Part shown: one piece after another, positions 16,816 through 25,578 of the stretch
Numbering within the stretch: position 1 is the stretch's first letter
Layout: the number at the start of each line of letters is the position of its first letter
Source of the DNA: VAZQ01 sp034669045
GTDB taxonomy: Bacteria; Pseudomonadota; Alphaproteobacteria; Rhizobiales; Xanthobacteraceae
DNA length: 64,000 nucleotides
Assembly: GCA_034669045.1 (NCBI GenBank)
Contig: JAXDOD010000062.1
Location: 1-64,000, forward strand
Direction: 5' to 3'
The notes under the pieces: model-generated
What the model was told of the DNA's origin: nothing
Database searches by the model: none
What the model saw: the letters and a program-made list of their open reading frames with translations, nothing else
Translations under genes and position numbers: made by a program

Positions 16816-17307
16816 ATGTCGGTACGAACAGCCCTGGCCGCCGGAGTGATCGCGGCCTGTGCGTTGCCCTGCGTTGCGAATGCGCAAGTCCAAACGCAGC
16901 GCGACGTCACCTGGAAGTTGGCTCTGGAGATCGCGCAGGGCGCGATCGACGCATGTGCCCAGCGCAACGTGCCGATCTCGGTCGCGGTGGTCGACCGCGC
17001 CGGTCGAATGCGCATCTTCATCGCGGCCGACAATCCGAGCCCACACAGCATGGAGCTCGCACGCCGCAAGGCTTATACGGCCCGCACCTTCCGCCGCTCC
17101 ACGCTGGAATGGCGCGACAGCACCGAGCCCGGCAAGGAAGCGGCTGGCCAACGGCTCCTCGCCGACGTCATTCCGCTCGGCGGCGGCTATCCGATCAATG
17201 TCGGCAATGACACGATCGGCGGTGTCGGCGTGAGCGGCAATAACCAGGCCGGCGACGAGGGCTGCGCCAAGGCCGGCATCGACAAAGTCGCCGATCAGCT
17301 CAAGTGA
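16816..17307 (+). CDS. Secreted heme-binding protein, GlcG/HbpS family (copy 2)
   Basis: 163-residue paralogue of the preceding gene, with a signal peptide ending CVANAQ, the core SVAVVDRAGRMRIFIAAD, MELARRKAYTARTF, GGYPINVGNDTIGGVGVSG, and the shared ending KVADQLK. Two cysteines (about residue 47, DACAQRN; and EGCAKAG near the C-terminus) match cysteines in copy 1 (ECGIR, EACGLAG) and may form a disulfide in the periplasm. A GAGGA ribosome site precedes ATG 16816. It converges on the phosphonate transporter operon 110 bases downstream. Confidence 0.83.
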   Translation: MSVRTALAAGVIAACALPCVANAQVQTQRDVTWKLALEIAQGAIDACAQRNVPISVAVVDRAGRMRIFIAADNPSPHSMELARRKAYTARTFRRSTLEWRDSTEPGKEAAGQRLLADVIPLGGGYPINVGNDTIGGVGVSGNNQAGDEGCAKAGIDKVADQLK

Positions 17308-17416
17308 GCCCGGGAGCTTGTGGGCAGGGGGCAGGTTGGGTCGAGCGCTTGCGCGACCCGACATCGCCGTGCCGGAAAGATTGTCGCGTCTCGTGAAGAA
17401 TTCGACCTGACCGACG

Positions 17417-18232
17417 TCAGATGATCTTGCCCCTGATCCACGTGGTCACGATCTCGGTCGCGATCACGACGGCGAAGATCACGATCAGAACCAGCCCGGC
17501 CTGGTCCCAGTAGAGGTTGGAGAGCGCGGTATCGAGTGCCATGCCGAGGCCGCCGCCGCCGACCAGGCCGAGCACGGCCGATTCGCGCACGTTGATGTCC
17601 CAGCGGAACGCGGCGATGGCGAGGAATGCGGGCTTCACCTGCGGCCAATAGCCCTTGATGAGGATCGCGAGCGGCGAAGCGCCGGCGGCGACCAGCGCCT
17701 CGGTCGGGCCAAGCTTCGCCTCCTCGATCGCTTCGGACAGGAACTTGCCGGTGAAGCCGATCGAATGCACCGCGATGGCGAGCGTGCCGGCGAGCGGGCC
17801 CGGTCCGAACACCGCCACAAAGAACAACGCCCATACCATGGCATGCACCGAGCGCGTCGCCACCAGGATGAAACGGCCGATGCCGTTTAGGACGACCGAA
17901 CGTGTGAGATTGCGGGCCACGAGGAGCGCGACCGGGGCCGCCATCGCCACCGCGAGAATGGTTCCCAGCGTGGCGGTGTGCAGGGTTTCGAGCAGCGCCG
18001 CGTGCACGACCTTCGGATACCAGCCCCAGTCGATCGGCCACATGCGCACGAACAGGTCGACGGCCTGCTGCGGCGCATCGTGCAAGAATTCAGGGATGAT
18101 CTCGATCGTCCGCAGCGACCAGACCACGGCGGTGACAGTCAGGAGATAGAACGCGAAGCGCAAGAGCCGCTCCGCGGGCGAGAAGCGCAGCCATTGGCGC
18201 GGCTGGTCGGCGCGCAGATCGCCGGCGCTCAT
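17417..18232 (-). CDS. phnE: Phosphonate-type ABC transporter permease (second PhnE)
   Basis: Inner-membrane permease of the PhnE family, 271 residues, with about six transmembrane segments. The EAA-type cytoplasmic loop reads SEAIEEAKLGPTEALVAAGAS, followed by FRWDINVRESAVLGLVGGGG, a PhnE hallmark. ATG 18232 overlaps the stop of the first phnE (ATGA) and has GGAGG eight bases upstream. Two permease genes in series indicate a heterodimeric channel. It is the last gene of the phnD-phnC-phnE-phnE operon. Confidence 0.9.
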   Translation of the reverse strand: MSAGDLRADQPRQWLRFSPAERLLRFAFYLLTVTAVVWSLRTIEIIPEFLHDAPQQAVDLFVRMWPIDWGWYPKVVHAALLETLHTATLGTILAVAMAAPVALLVARNLTRSVVLNGIGRFILVATRSVHAMVWALFFVAVFGPGPLAGTLAIAVHSIGFTGKFLSEAIEEAKLGPTEALVAAGASPLAILIKGYWPQVKPAFLAIAAFRWDINVRESAVLGLVGGGGLGMALDTALSNLYWDQAGLVLIVIFAVVIATEIVTTWIRGKII

Positions 18233-19029
18233 TGGAACAGCCTCCGCATCCACCCCGACACGACCTCGCCGACCATGATCACCGTGATGATCGCGAGCAG
18301 GATTGTGAGCACGAAGTCATAGTCGAAGCGCTGGAAGGCGGTGAACAGAGTCGAGCCGATGCCGCCCCCGCCGACAAGGCCCACCAGCGCCGAGTTGCGC
18401 AGGTTGGAATCGAGCTGATAGGCGGAAAAGCCGATGAAGCGCGGCATCACCTGCGGCAACACGGCCATGATCACGACCGACAGGAACGGCGACCCTGTCG
18501 CGCGCACCGCTTCGACCGGCCTCATCGACATCTCCTCGACTGCCTCGGCGACCAGCTTGGAGAGGAAGCCGAGCGACGCCACGACCAGCGCAAGCATCCC
18601 GGCGAGCGCGCCGAAGCCGACGGCCTTGACGAACAGGATCGCCACGATCACGGGATGAAAAGAACGGAACAGCGCAATGAGCGCGCGTGCCGTCCAGGCG
18701 AGCGGCGAGGGCGCCAGGTTGCGCGCAGACGCAAGCCCGAGCGGCAGGGCAAGCAGCACGCCCGCCACAGTCGCGATGATGGCGATCTGCAGGCTTTCCA
18801 CCATCCCGCTATAGAGCAGCGCGAGCTTGTCGGCGGCGGCGTTGGGCGGAAACATCCGCGAGATGAAGCGCGAGCCTTGCTCGAGGCCGGTCGCGAACCG
18901 CGCCCAGGTCATGTCCAGGGCCGTGCTGGCGTAGACCACATAGAACGCCAGCGCGATCAGCCCGATCCGCGCCGGCCAGTTGGGCGGGAAAGCGACGCGC
19001 CGCGGCGAGGGAAGCGTCATCTCGCTCAT
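18229..19029 (-). CDS. phnE: Phosphonate-type ABC transporter permease (first PhnE)
   Basis: Inner-membrane permease, 266 residues, with about six transmembrane segments. The coupling loop is AEAVEEMSMRPVEAVRATGS, followed by the family segment YQLDSNLRNSALVGLVGGGG. ATG 19029 overlaps the phnC stop by ATGA. The open frame reads much further upstream, but that part lies over phnC and has shadow composition. It pairs with the downstream PhnE paralogue. Confidence 0.9.
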   Translation of the reverse strand: MSEMTLPSPRRVAFPPNWPARIGLIALAFYVVYASTALDMTWARFATGLEQGSRFISRMFPPNAAADKLALLYSGMVESLQIAIIATVAGVLLALPLGLASARNLAPSPLAWTARALIALFRSFHPVIVAILFVKAVGFGALAGMLALVVASLGFLSKLVAEAVEEMSMRPVEAVRATGSPFLSVVIMAVLPQVMPRFIGFSAYQLDSNLRNSALVGLVGGGGIGSTLFTAFQRFDYDFVLTILLAIITVIMVGEVVSGWMRRLFQ

Positions 19030-19829
19030 TCGAGCCAGCCCTCGCCGCCGTAGATGGCCAGGAGATGGCAATCCTCGAGCGCCGCGGGCGGGCCGTCGAA
19101 CACGATCTCGCCCTTCGACATGCCGATGATGCGGTCGGCGAAGCGTCGCGCGAGGTCCACATTGTGGATGTTGACGATCACCGGAATGTCGCGCTCGCCG
19201 GCGCGGCGCGCGATCAACTCCATGATCTCGACCGACGTCTTGGGATCCAGCGAGGACGTCGGCTCGTCGGCGAGCATGAGCTCCGGCTCCTGCATCAGCG
19301 CGCGCGCGATGCCGACGCGCTGGCGCTGGCCGCCGGAAAGCTGGTCGGCACGCTGCGTAGCAAAGTCGCCGAGTCCCACGGCATCGAGTAGCTGGAACGC
19401 GCGCTCGATATCGGCGGCCGGAAACTTGCGCAGCCAGGCCCGCCACACCGGCACATAGCCGAGACGTCCGCAGAGCACGTTCTCGATCACCGAGAGCCGT
19501 TCGACCAGGTTGTATTCCTGGAAAACCATGCCGATGCGCCGCCGCGCCGCGCGCAATCGGGGCGCCGTGAGCTGCACGATATCCTCGCCGCGGAACAGGA
19601 TCTCGCCTGCGGTCGGCTCGACCAGACGGTTGATGCAGCGGACCAGCGTCGACTTGCCGGTGCCGGATGGACCGATGATGGCGGTCGTGCCGTGGCCTCT
19701 GACTTCGAGCGAGACGTTCTTGAGGACCGGCACGCCGGGCCGGTACTCCTTGCGCAGGTTGCGAATGATCAGCGAGCGGTCGAGCTTGCGAGCGGCCGCC
19801 GCGGGCTTGCCGGGTGTGTAGGCGTCCAT
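19026..19829 (-). CDS. phnC: Phosphonate-type ABC transporter ATPase PhnC
   Basis: Cytoplasmic ABC ATPase, 267 residues: Walker A GPSGTGKST, Q-loop FQEYNLVERL, signature LSGGQRQRVGIARAL, Walker B LMLADEPTSSLD and the switch His in VIVNIHNVDLA. The NLVERLSVIENVLCGRLGY segment is typical of PhnC. It energises import with the two PhnE permeases and the PhnD binding protein. It starts 20 bases after the phnD stop. Confidence 0.92.
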   Translation of the reverse strand: MDAYTPGKPAAAARKLDRSLIIRNLRKEYRPGVPVLKNVSLEVRGHGTTAIIGPSGTGKSTLVRCINRLVEPTAGEILFRGEDIVQLTAPRLRAARRRIGMVFQEYNLVERLSVIENVLCGRLGYVPVWRAWLRKFPAADIERAFQLLDAVGLGDFATQRADQLSGGQRQRVGIARALMQEPELMLADEPTSSLDPKTSVEIMELIARRAGERDIPVIVNIHNVDLARRFADRIIGMSKGEIVFDGPPAALEDCHLLAIYGGEGWLE

Positions 19830-19849
19830 CGAGCCGGCGCCGGCGTGGA

Positions 19850-20893
19850 TCAGGGCTTCGCCGGGGTCTGCGGCTTCTTCGCGAGCGCCTCGTCCTCGCG
19901 TTTGGCTTCCATGTCGTAGGCCGATCTGTTGAAAGGGGTGCCGGTCTTCTCGGCGATGTCACGCACCACCGCCCAGTGCTCCTTATAGGTGATCGGGAAG
20001 AAGCGGTCGTTGCCGTCGAACTCCTTGATCATCGCGGGCGTGAAGCGGAACGCGAAGAAGCACTCCCTGATCTTGGTCTGGAGATCGGGCTTGAGATCGT
20101 GCGAATAGGCGAAGGACGAGGTCGGGAACAGCGGACTCTTGTAGAGCACGCGGAAGTCCTCGCCTTTGATCGCTCCACGCTCCACCATGCGGTAGAACAC
20201 GTCGGAGGCGACCGGCGCCATGTCATAGTCGCCCGAGGCCACGCCGAGCGCCGACTTGTCGTGTCCACCGGACATCAACGGCCGGTAATCCTCGTCCGGC
20301 TTGAGCCCCTGCGGCGGAAACAAGACGCGGGGCGCGAGATTGCCCGAGTTCGACGAGGGCGACGTGTGGGCGACGCGCTTGCCCTTCAGGTCGGCCAGCT
20401 TTTGGAACGGACTCGACGCCTTCACGACGGCGATCAGGTGATAGCCCTGCAGCTCCTTTGTATTGCCCTTGATGGCGAATGGAATCGCACCCGCAAGATT
20501 GACCGCAAAGCCGGTCGGCCCGGTCGAGAAGCCCGCGATGTGCAGGCGACCCGAGCGCATCGCCTCGATCTCCGCGGTGTTCGATTGCACCGGATAGTAG
20601 ATCACGCGCTTGCTGGTGCACTGGGCCAGATGGTCGGTGAACGGCTTGAAGACGTTCTGATAGACCGCAGGGTCTTCGACCGGGGTGTAGGCAAATACCA
20701 GGGTCGCCGGATCCTTCCACTTGCGCGGATCGATCGGCGTGTCGGCAACCAGATCGCCATTTTCGTCGCAATAGAGCGTATCGAGCTGGCCGCGGTTCCT
20801 GCAGTCCTGCGCGGCGGCCGAGCCGCCTGAGAGGATCAATGCCACGGCCGCTACAGGAGCGGCGGCCGCAAGCCATCGAAACATTGAGGTCAT
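19850..20893 (-). CDS. phnD: Phosphonate-type ABC transporter substrate-binding protein PhnD
   Basis: Periplasmic PhnD-family binding protein, 347 residues, with a signal peptide ending SGGSAAAQ. Family segments: VFAYTPVEDPAVYQNVFKPF, GRLHIAGFSTGPTGFA, and KRVAHTSPSSNSGNL. PhnD relatives bind phosphonates, phosphite or phosphate. No C-P lyase, phosphonatase or phosphite dehydrogenase gene is in the window, so the ligand is open. ATG 20893 has GGAGG six bases upstream (a GTG at 20899 overlaps that site). A hairpin just upstream of the ribosome site may affect translation. Confidence 0.88.
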   Translation of the reverse strand: MTSMFRWLAAAAPVAAVALILSGGSAAAQDCRNRGQLDTLYCDENGDLVADTPIDPRKWKDPATLVFAYTPVEDPAVYQNVFKPFTDHLAQCTSKRVIYYPVQSNTAEIEAMRSGRLHIAGFSTGPTGFAVNLAGAIPFAIKGNTKELQGYHLIAVVKASSPFQKLADLKGKRVAHTSPSSNSGNLAPRVLFPPQGLKPDEDYRPLMSGGHDKSALGVASGDYDMAPVASDVFYRMVERGAIKGEDFRVLYKSPLFPTSSFAYSHDLKPDLQTKIRECFFAFRFTPAMIKEFDGNDRFFPITYKEHWAVVRDIAEKTGTPFNRSAYDMEAKREDEALAKKPQTPAKP

Positions 20894-21199
20894 CGTCACC
20901 CTCCGTGAGCGCTCTTGGCGCTCCTGACGTGTCGAACCACGATACGCGTCGCCCTGGTGTCCGGCAACAACGCGCGGCTCCCGGACCCGCGTGCGTCCTG
21001 CGTCTGGTAGAGCCCGCGGCAGCCGGAGCCACCGGGCGCCGTTTCGCGGACGTGATGGTGCAGGCTGGTATCAAGATACGTCATTGCTGCCGCCCTACTA
21101 TCGTCGCATTGCGACAGCAAAGGGGCACACACTACCCCAAACGACGATGACATCAGGAACGCAGCGGCTTACCGCTGACGTCAACCATGGGAGAGGCTC
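20894..21199. other. Divergent intergenic region upstream of phnD and the RlpA-like gene
   Basis: About 306 bases with the leaders of two divergent units. On the phnD side the transcript would contain a hairpin GAGCGC/GCGCTC (20907-20923), 4 bases before the GGAGG ribosome site. On the other side CAGCGG CTTA CCGCTG (21162-21177) lies 22 bases before the TTG start. No gene is supported here. Confidence 0.45.
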
Positions 21200-21553
21200 T
21201 TGAAACTCAAGCTCATCTTTTTGCTTGCCACCTTCGTCGCTTGCCACATCGTGCCTGTGGCCGTCTACAGCGCGGCACAGAAGGGCATCGCATCGGTCTA
21301 TTCCACCGAAAGCGGCCATGGGACCGCGAGCGGCCAGCGATTGAATCCATCTGCGCTCACCGCCGCTCACCGGTCGTTGCCTTTCGGGACCAAGGTGCGC
21401 GTGACCAATCATAAGAATGGTCGATCGGTCGTCGTCACCATCAACGATCGCGGCCCATTCGTGCGCGGACGCATCATCGATTTGACCCCGGCCGGCGCCC
21501 GCGCGCTGGGCTTCTCCGGGCTTGCTTCGGTCACCATCGATATCATCGGTTAA
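21200..21553 (+). CDS. RlpA-like double-psi beta-barrel protein
   Basis: Secreted protein of 117 residues with a Sec signal (LIFLLATFVACHIVPVAVYS) and one RlpA-type double-psi beta-barrel domain: GIASVYSTESGHGTASGQRL, LTAAHRSLPFGTKVRVTN, and VVTINDRGPFVRGRIIDLTP. The conserved His and Asp of RlpA lytic transglycosylases (AAHRSLPFGT and NDRGPF) are present, so it may cleave denuded glycan. There is no SPOR domain. The start appears to be TTG 21200, preceded by GGGAGAGG four bases upstream; no in-frame ATG exists. Confidence 0.85.
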   Translation: MKLKLIFLLATFVACHIVPVAVYSAAQKGIASVYSTESGHGTASGQRLNPSALTAAHRSLPFGTKVRVTNHKNGRSVVVTINDRGPFVRGRIIDLTPAGARALGFSGLASVTIDIIG

Positions 21554-21582
21554 GGCGGAATTCCCCGTCGTCGCGCTGCCGA

Positions 21583-21993
21583 TCAACCACGTTGGGTCGG
21601 TGGCGCGTCGATCGGCGTGCAATTGCGCCGGCCGGACAGGAAGCAATCCTGGTTCTTGCGCATCTCGGCGATCTTCTCGGCCAGCCAGACGCCGGTGATC
21701 ACCAGCAGGACCGTCACCGCGAGCGCCAGCAGGTTCATCTTCATGCGGTGGCGGTAATCGTCCTCGCCGTCGACACGCTCGTATTTGGCGAGGTCGTCGA
21801 GCGGGGCATCGTCGTGCCCCGCATCGCGCAAGGTCCAGCGCCAGTCGCCGCCGCGCGCGGCGCCGCGTGGCCGAAACGGCACGACGCGTCCGTCGTCGTC
21901 AGGCGGTAGGGTACGTTCGGACGGCACGGACTGAATCCAGGTTGGTCGCGACCCGCCATGGCGGACGCGTGGGCAGTTGCAAGAGATTAGCAC
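21583..21993 (-). CDS. Conserved small membrane protein of unknown function
   Basis: 136 residues in the longest form. A hydrophilic N-terminus with GRVVPFRPRGAARGGDWRW is followed by one transmembrane segment (MNLLALAVTVLLVITGVWLA) and a C-terminus EKIAEMRKNQDCFLSGRRNC. From memory this ending is conserved among Bradyrhizobium-like hypothetical proteins, but no function is known. The start is uncertain: GTG 21993 gives the full frame, and another GTG lies about 22 codons later. It converges on the RlpA-like gene. Confidence 0.68.
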   Translation of the reverse strand: MLISCNCPRVRHGGSRPTWIQSVPSERTLPPDDDGRVVPFRPRGAARGGDWRWTLRDAGHDDAPLDDLAKYERVDGEDDYRHRMKMNLLALAVTVLLVITGVWLAEKIAEMRKNQDCFLSGRRNCTPIDAPPTQRG

Positions 21994-22509
21994 GGAAGCC
22001 TGGCCGTGTACTCACAAATCAAAATCACGATGCCCGTGTTCGTTCCTGGCGCATGCGGAATGTTGTCCGACACCGGCAAGCACCGCGACTTCGAGGTTAT
22101 TACGTTCTCTATTGATCTCTTGAGCTGCGGAACTCGCCGCCCCTTGTGGCGGCCGTCATGCAGCAGGCAGTTTTGCGACCTGCAGGCGCAGAGCGAGCGC
22201 CGGCGCCCGCACCTTCACAACTTACGCTTGTACATCGGCTGAAAATCATCGGCCCGGCCGCTGCCGCGGCACATGTTACCGGCAATTTGCGCGGATATCG
22301 CAGAAGTTCCTTGAAGGGGACCGAAGAATAGGTCAGATGTTATAGAAATCTTACGCTGGGGCAGACAACAAAAAGGCCGCCCGACTCCTCCCGACTTTGC
22401 CCGCAAGAAGCAAAGCGCAGGAACAGGACGCCAACGACAGCCGGCAAGGCTGCGGAACGACTACCCGGTACGACGCGCCGGGACCGGGGAGACGACCGAG
22501 GCTGTAGGT
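21994..22509. other. Intergenic region with no recognised gene
   Basis: About 516 bases. It is less GC-rich than neighbouring coding DNA, with AT-rich patches near 22010-22120 and 22330-22370. One hairpin, GCCGCC...GGCGGC at 22136-22153, has no T tract. The promoter of the DedA gene should be in the right half. No open frame here looks like a protein. Confidence 0.45.
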
Positions 22510-23235
22510 GTGAGCGATCTGTTGCAATTCTTCCACGAAGCCAACCTCGACTATTCGTGGTTGGCGAAATTTTTTTCCCTGATCGTCTTGCCGTTGGCGG
22601 ACGAGGACTTCGCGATCATCCTCGGCGGCTATATCGTCGTGAACAACCTTATGCCGGTCGGGCTCGTGGTATTGACCATTTATTGCGGCATGATCACGAG
22701 CGATTTTGTCTTCTACGGGATTGGAGCGGCGGCGCGGCGGGTGCCCTGGCTCAGCCGCTGGGCGATCAATGGCCGTGTCAAGAACGTCGGCGAGACGCTC
22801 AGGCGCAACCTGTTCGAACTGGTGGCGCTCTGCCGGGTGGTTCCCGGCATCGATCTGTTTGCTTTCATCGCATGCGGGTGGACGAAGGTGCCGCTCAGCC
22901 GTTTCCTGTTGGCCAGTCTCGTCGTGTCGGCACTCTATCTGCCGCTGATGCTGTATCTCGTGGTAGTATTCGGCGACGCGCTCGACGACCACGTCGGGCT
23001 ATGGGCTTGGCCGTTCCTGCTGGCCATCGTGGTGGTCGCAGGCTTCGTGCGCAATCGCATTTTCTCGCTCCGTGAGCCCGGGCCCATGCGGGCCGCGCAA
23101 GCCGCAGCGGCAATGCCGTCCGCGTCCCGCTTCCGTGTCTATGAGGCGCGCTATCGGCAGCAGCCCGCATTGCGCCTGCGGGTCAAAAATATGGACGTGC
23201 TCCCGCGCGCGATGAAGTGGTTCAAATCGCGTTGA
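22510..23235 (+). CDS. DedA-family membrane protein
   Basis: 241-residue inner-membrane protein of the DedA/SNARE-associated family, implicated in lipid flipping and envelope homeostasis. It has the family features: an acidic pair in the first re-entrant region (LPLADEDFAIILGGY) and the basic/Pro/Gly motif CRVVPGIDLFAFIACGWTKV, then helices including FLLASLVVSALYLPLMLYLV. The C-terminal 50 residues are a basic cytoplasmic tail. The start is GTG 22510; no strong ribosome site is visible. Confidence 0.82.
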   Translation: MSDLLQFFHEANLDYSWLAKFFSLIVLPLADEDFAIILGGYIVVNNLMPVGLVVLTIYCGMITSDFVFYGIGAAARRVPWLSRWAINGRVKNVGETLRRNLFELVALCRVVPGIDLFAFIACGWTKVPLSRFLLASLVVSALYLPLMLYLVVVFGDALDDHVGLWAWPFLLAIVVVAGFVRNRIFSLREPGPMRAAQAAAAMPSASRFRVYEARYRQQPALRLRVKNMDVLPRAMKWFKSR

Positions 23236-23297
23236 TCGGTGGCCGGTGCTTCGTCGCGCTGTGGACGGCCGCGCCATCAGCCCTTAGATGAGGGCCT

Positions 23298-23786
23298 ATG
23301 AAACGCACACTGACCCTTATCGCCGCGGTCGTCATGCTGGCGGGCATCGCCCGAGCCGAGGATTTCTCCGTCGGCTCCATCCAGATCGGTACCCCGTGGC
23401 TGCGAGCGACCCCGCGGGGGTCGAGCGTGGCGGCTGCCTATTTGACCCTCACCAACAAGGGTTCGGCGCCGGACCGGCTGATCGGCGGCTCCACGTCGGT
23501 GGCGAGCCGTTTCGAACTGCACAGCACGGTGATCGAGGACGGCGTCGCCAAGATGCGCCCGGTTGAAGGCGGCCTGGAAATCAAGCCCGGCCAGGCGGTC
23601 GAACTCAAGCCCGGGTCGTTTCATGCCATGCTCATCGGGCTCAAGCAGCCGCTTCAGCAGGGCCAGCGCGTCACTGGAACCCTGGTCTTCGAGCATGCAG
23701 GCAAGGTCGACATCGCCTTTACGGTGCAGTCGATCGGGCAGACCGAAGCTCCGGGCGCCGGTCACGGCGCCCATTCCGGGCATTGA
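23298..23786 (+). CDS. Periplasmic copper chaperone PCu(A)C
   Basis: 162-residue periplasmic copper-binding protein with signal peptide MKRTLTLIAAVVMLAGIARA. The PCu(A)C metal-binding pattern is present: ELHSTVIEDGVAKMRPV, then GSFHAMLIGL, the H(M)X10MX21HXM arrangement with the first ligand His preceded by Leu. A His-rich tail (GHGAHSGH) could add copper sites. These proteins deliver Cu(I) to the CuA site of cytochrome oxidase. No ScoI or oxidase gene is adjacent. ATG 23298 gives a standard-length protein. Confidence 0.9.
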   Translation: MKRTLTLIAAVVMLAGIARAEDFSVGSIQIGTPWLRATPRGSSVAAAYLTLTNKGSAPDRLIGGSTSVASRFELHSTVIEDGVAKMRPVEGGLEIKPGQAVELKPGSFHAMLIGLKQPLQQGQRVTGTLVFEHAGKVDIAFTVQSIGQTEAPGAGHGAHSGH

Positions 23787-23902
23787 CGTCGGCCCGCCCT
23801 CGGGCTGGTTGAGTAAAAGATTACCTAACATTGGCACTTCAATACCAACGGTTAAGGTTGTCGAGTCTATAGATCGGGGGCCACAACCTTGTGAGAGCCC
23901 CC

Positions 23903-24826
23903 ATGGCACCAGGCGATGCGCCTCCCGAAGCCCGGCGCTGGTCCGGACCGATCGAAGACCTCGGCGAGGACGAGCGGCGCCTGCTCGTCGATTCAATGGC
24001 CGCGCAGCGCCCTCGCATCGAGATCGATGAGGCGCTGACCAAGGGCTGGTTCGAGATCTGGTACCAGCCGAAGATCGACCTCAAGCGCAAATGCCTCGCC
24101 GGTGCCGAAGCGCTTGCGCGCATCCGGCACCCCACGCTGGGCATTCTGCTTCCCGCCACCTTCCTGCCCGGCGTGACCGACGACAGCATCGAACGCCTCA
24201 CCGAGCATGCACTCGTGGAGACGATGCGGAACTGGTCGATTTTCGACGAGGCCGGCTTCAACCTGCACCTGGCAATCAATGTGCCGGTGAGCGTACTCGC
24301 GCGCCTGCCGATCCTGAAACTGGTCGAGCAGCATCGCCCGAAATCCGATCGTTGGCCGGGCATCATCGTGGAGGTCACCGAGGACCAGATCGTGCGCGAC
24401 CTCGCGCTCGCACACAAGGTTGCGACCGAACTGCGGGTCAGCGACATCAAGATTTCGATCGACGATTTCGGCGCCGGCTATTCGTCATTGTCGAGCTTGC
24501 GGGAGCTTCCTTTCGTCGAGCTCAAGATCGACCACAGCTTCGTGCGCAATTGCGCGACGGATCCCACCAATGCCGCCATTTGCCAGACTGCGGTCGACCT
24601 CGCGCACCGCTTCGGCAGCGCGGCGGTGGCGGAGGGCGTGGAAACCCAAGCCGACCTGCAGGCACTGATGACAATGGGTTGCGATTTCGGCCAGGGCGTG
24701 CTGATCGCGCCGCCGATGCCGCAGGCACGTTTCCTCGAGCTTCTGCTGCAACGCATCAGCAAGCCCCGGACCGCGGCGCCGGAAGCCGCCACGGCGACCG
24801 CGGACGCGATCGAGCGCGTCGCCTGA
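23903..24826 (+). CDS. EAL-domain cyclic-di-GMP phosphodiesterase
   Basis: 307-residue cytoplasmic protein with one EAL domain and no GGDEF, PAS or membrane segment. Catalytic signatures are retained: GAEALARIRHP (the EAL loop), INVP with the metal-binding Asn, EVTE, IDDFGAGYSSL, LKIDHSFV, AEGVET, and the QG near the end. It should therefore hydrolyse c-di-GMP. The N-terminal 40 residues and C-terminal Ala-rich tail show no domain. ATG 23903 has GAGAG upstream; GTG 23891 is also in frame. It could tune the exopolysaccharide genes beginning at 31039, but there is no direct link. Confidence 0.88.
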   Translation: MAPGDAPPEARRWSGPIEDLGEDERRLLVDSMAAQRPRIEIDEALTKGWFEIWYQPKIDLKRKCLAGAEALARIRHPTLGILLPATFLPGVTDDSIERLTEHALVETMRNWSIFDEAGFNLHLAINVPVSVLARLPILKLVEQHRPKSDRWPGIIVEVTEDQIVRDLALAHKVATELRVSDIKISIDDFGAGYSSLSSLRELPFVELKIDHSFVRNCATDPTNAAICQTAVDLAHRFGSAAVAEGVETQADLQALMTMGCDFGQGVLIAPPMPQARFLELLLQRISKPRTAAPEAATATADAIERVA

Positions 24827-24830
24827 ACCC

Positions 24831-25472
24831 TCAGCCGACGGTGGGCTCCTTGAATGGCGGCGGCGTGCCCTCTTTCACGGGCATGCGAAACACGTCGAGC
24901 GTCATGGCCACCATCGCATAATAACCCAGGAGACCGACCAGCTCGACGGTGGCGACATCGCCCAAGATGGCATTGACCGCCTTGTAGGTGGCGTCGCTCA
25001 CGCGCTTGTGCCGGTAGAGCTCCTGCACGAAGGCATAGATCGCTTTTTCGTCTTTCGGCGCCTTCTTCGGGACGCGGCCGGCGCGCAGGTCGCGGATCGT
25101 CTCCGGCTTGAGGCCCTTCTGTTCGGCGATGCCCACATGCGCCGACCATTCGTATTGCGACTTCCATTGCTGCGCGGTGGCGAGGATGGCGAATTCCGAA
25201 AGCCGTGGCGGGATGCCGGTGCCGAAGCGCAAGTGCGCGCCGAGCGTCTGGGCGAGCTCCCCGAATCCCGGCGCGTGCAGATAGCAGAAGAACGGGCCGC
25301 TCAGCTTGAACTGTCCGCGGGGGCCCGAACTGATCGCCGCGATCAGCGCGCGCTGGGCCGGCGTGTAGCTCGCCTCGGGGATGGCGGGAAGACGGATCGG
25401 CGGTGTCTTGGAGGCGCCCCTGGGCGGCTTCCTCGCAGGCGTCCTCCTGGCAAGAGTCTTCTTTGTAGGCAT
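24831..25472 (-). CDS. Carboxymuconolactone decarboxylase-family protein
   Basis: 213 residues. A basic, Lys/Arg/Pro-rich N-terminus of about 40 residues precedes a CMD/AhpD-like all-helical domain with RLSEFAILATAQQWKSQYEW and SAHVGIAEQKGL. The AhpD peroxidase CxxC is absent, so it belongs to the decarboxylase-like branch; substrate unknown. ATG 25472 has GAGG seven bases upstream, and the frame extends to 25568 without another good start. It ends 4 bases from the convergent EAL gene. Confidence 0.82.
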   Translation of the reverse strand: MPTKKTLARRTPARKPPRGASKTPPIRLPAIPEASYTPAQRALIAAISSGPRGQFKLSGPFFCYLHAPGFGELAQTLGAHLRFGTGIPPRLSEFAILATAQQWKSQYEWSAHVGIAEQKGLKPETIRDLRAGRVPKKAPKDEKAIYAFVQELYRHKRVSDATYKAVNAILGDVATVELVGLLGYYAMVAMTLDVFRMPVKEGTPPPFKEPTVG

Positions 25473-25578
25473 TCGTGTCCTCTGAGGCTTGTTCTGTCGA
25501 ACTTGGAACACATACACTCTATTGCATCGCGACGGCAGCCATGACCGGCTTCCGGGGGCAGCACGCAAGGATCGTTCA

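Noticed and set aside
18229..19962. A 577-codon frame as a fused ATPase-permease
   Set aside because: The upstream two fifths lie over phnC in a different frame and lack any ABC motif. The permease starts at 19029.
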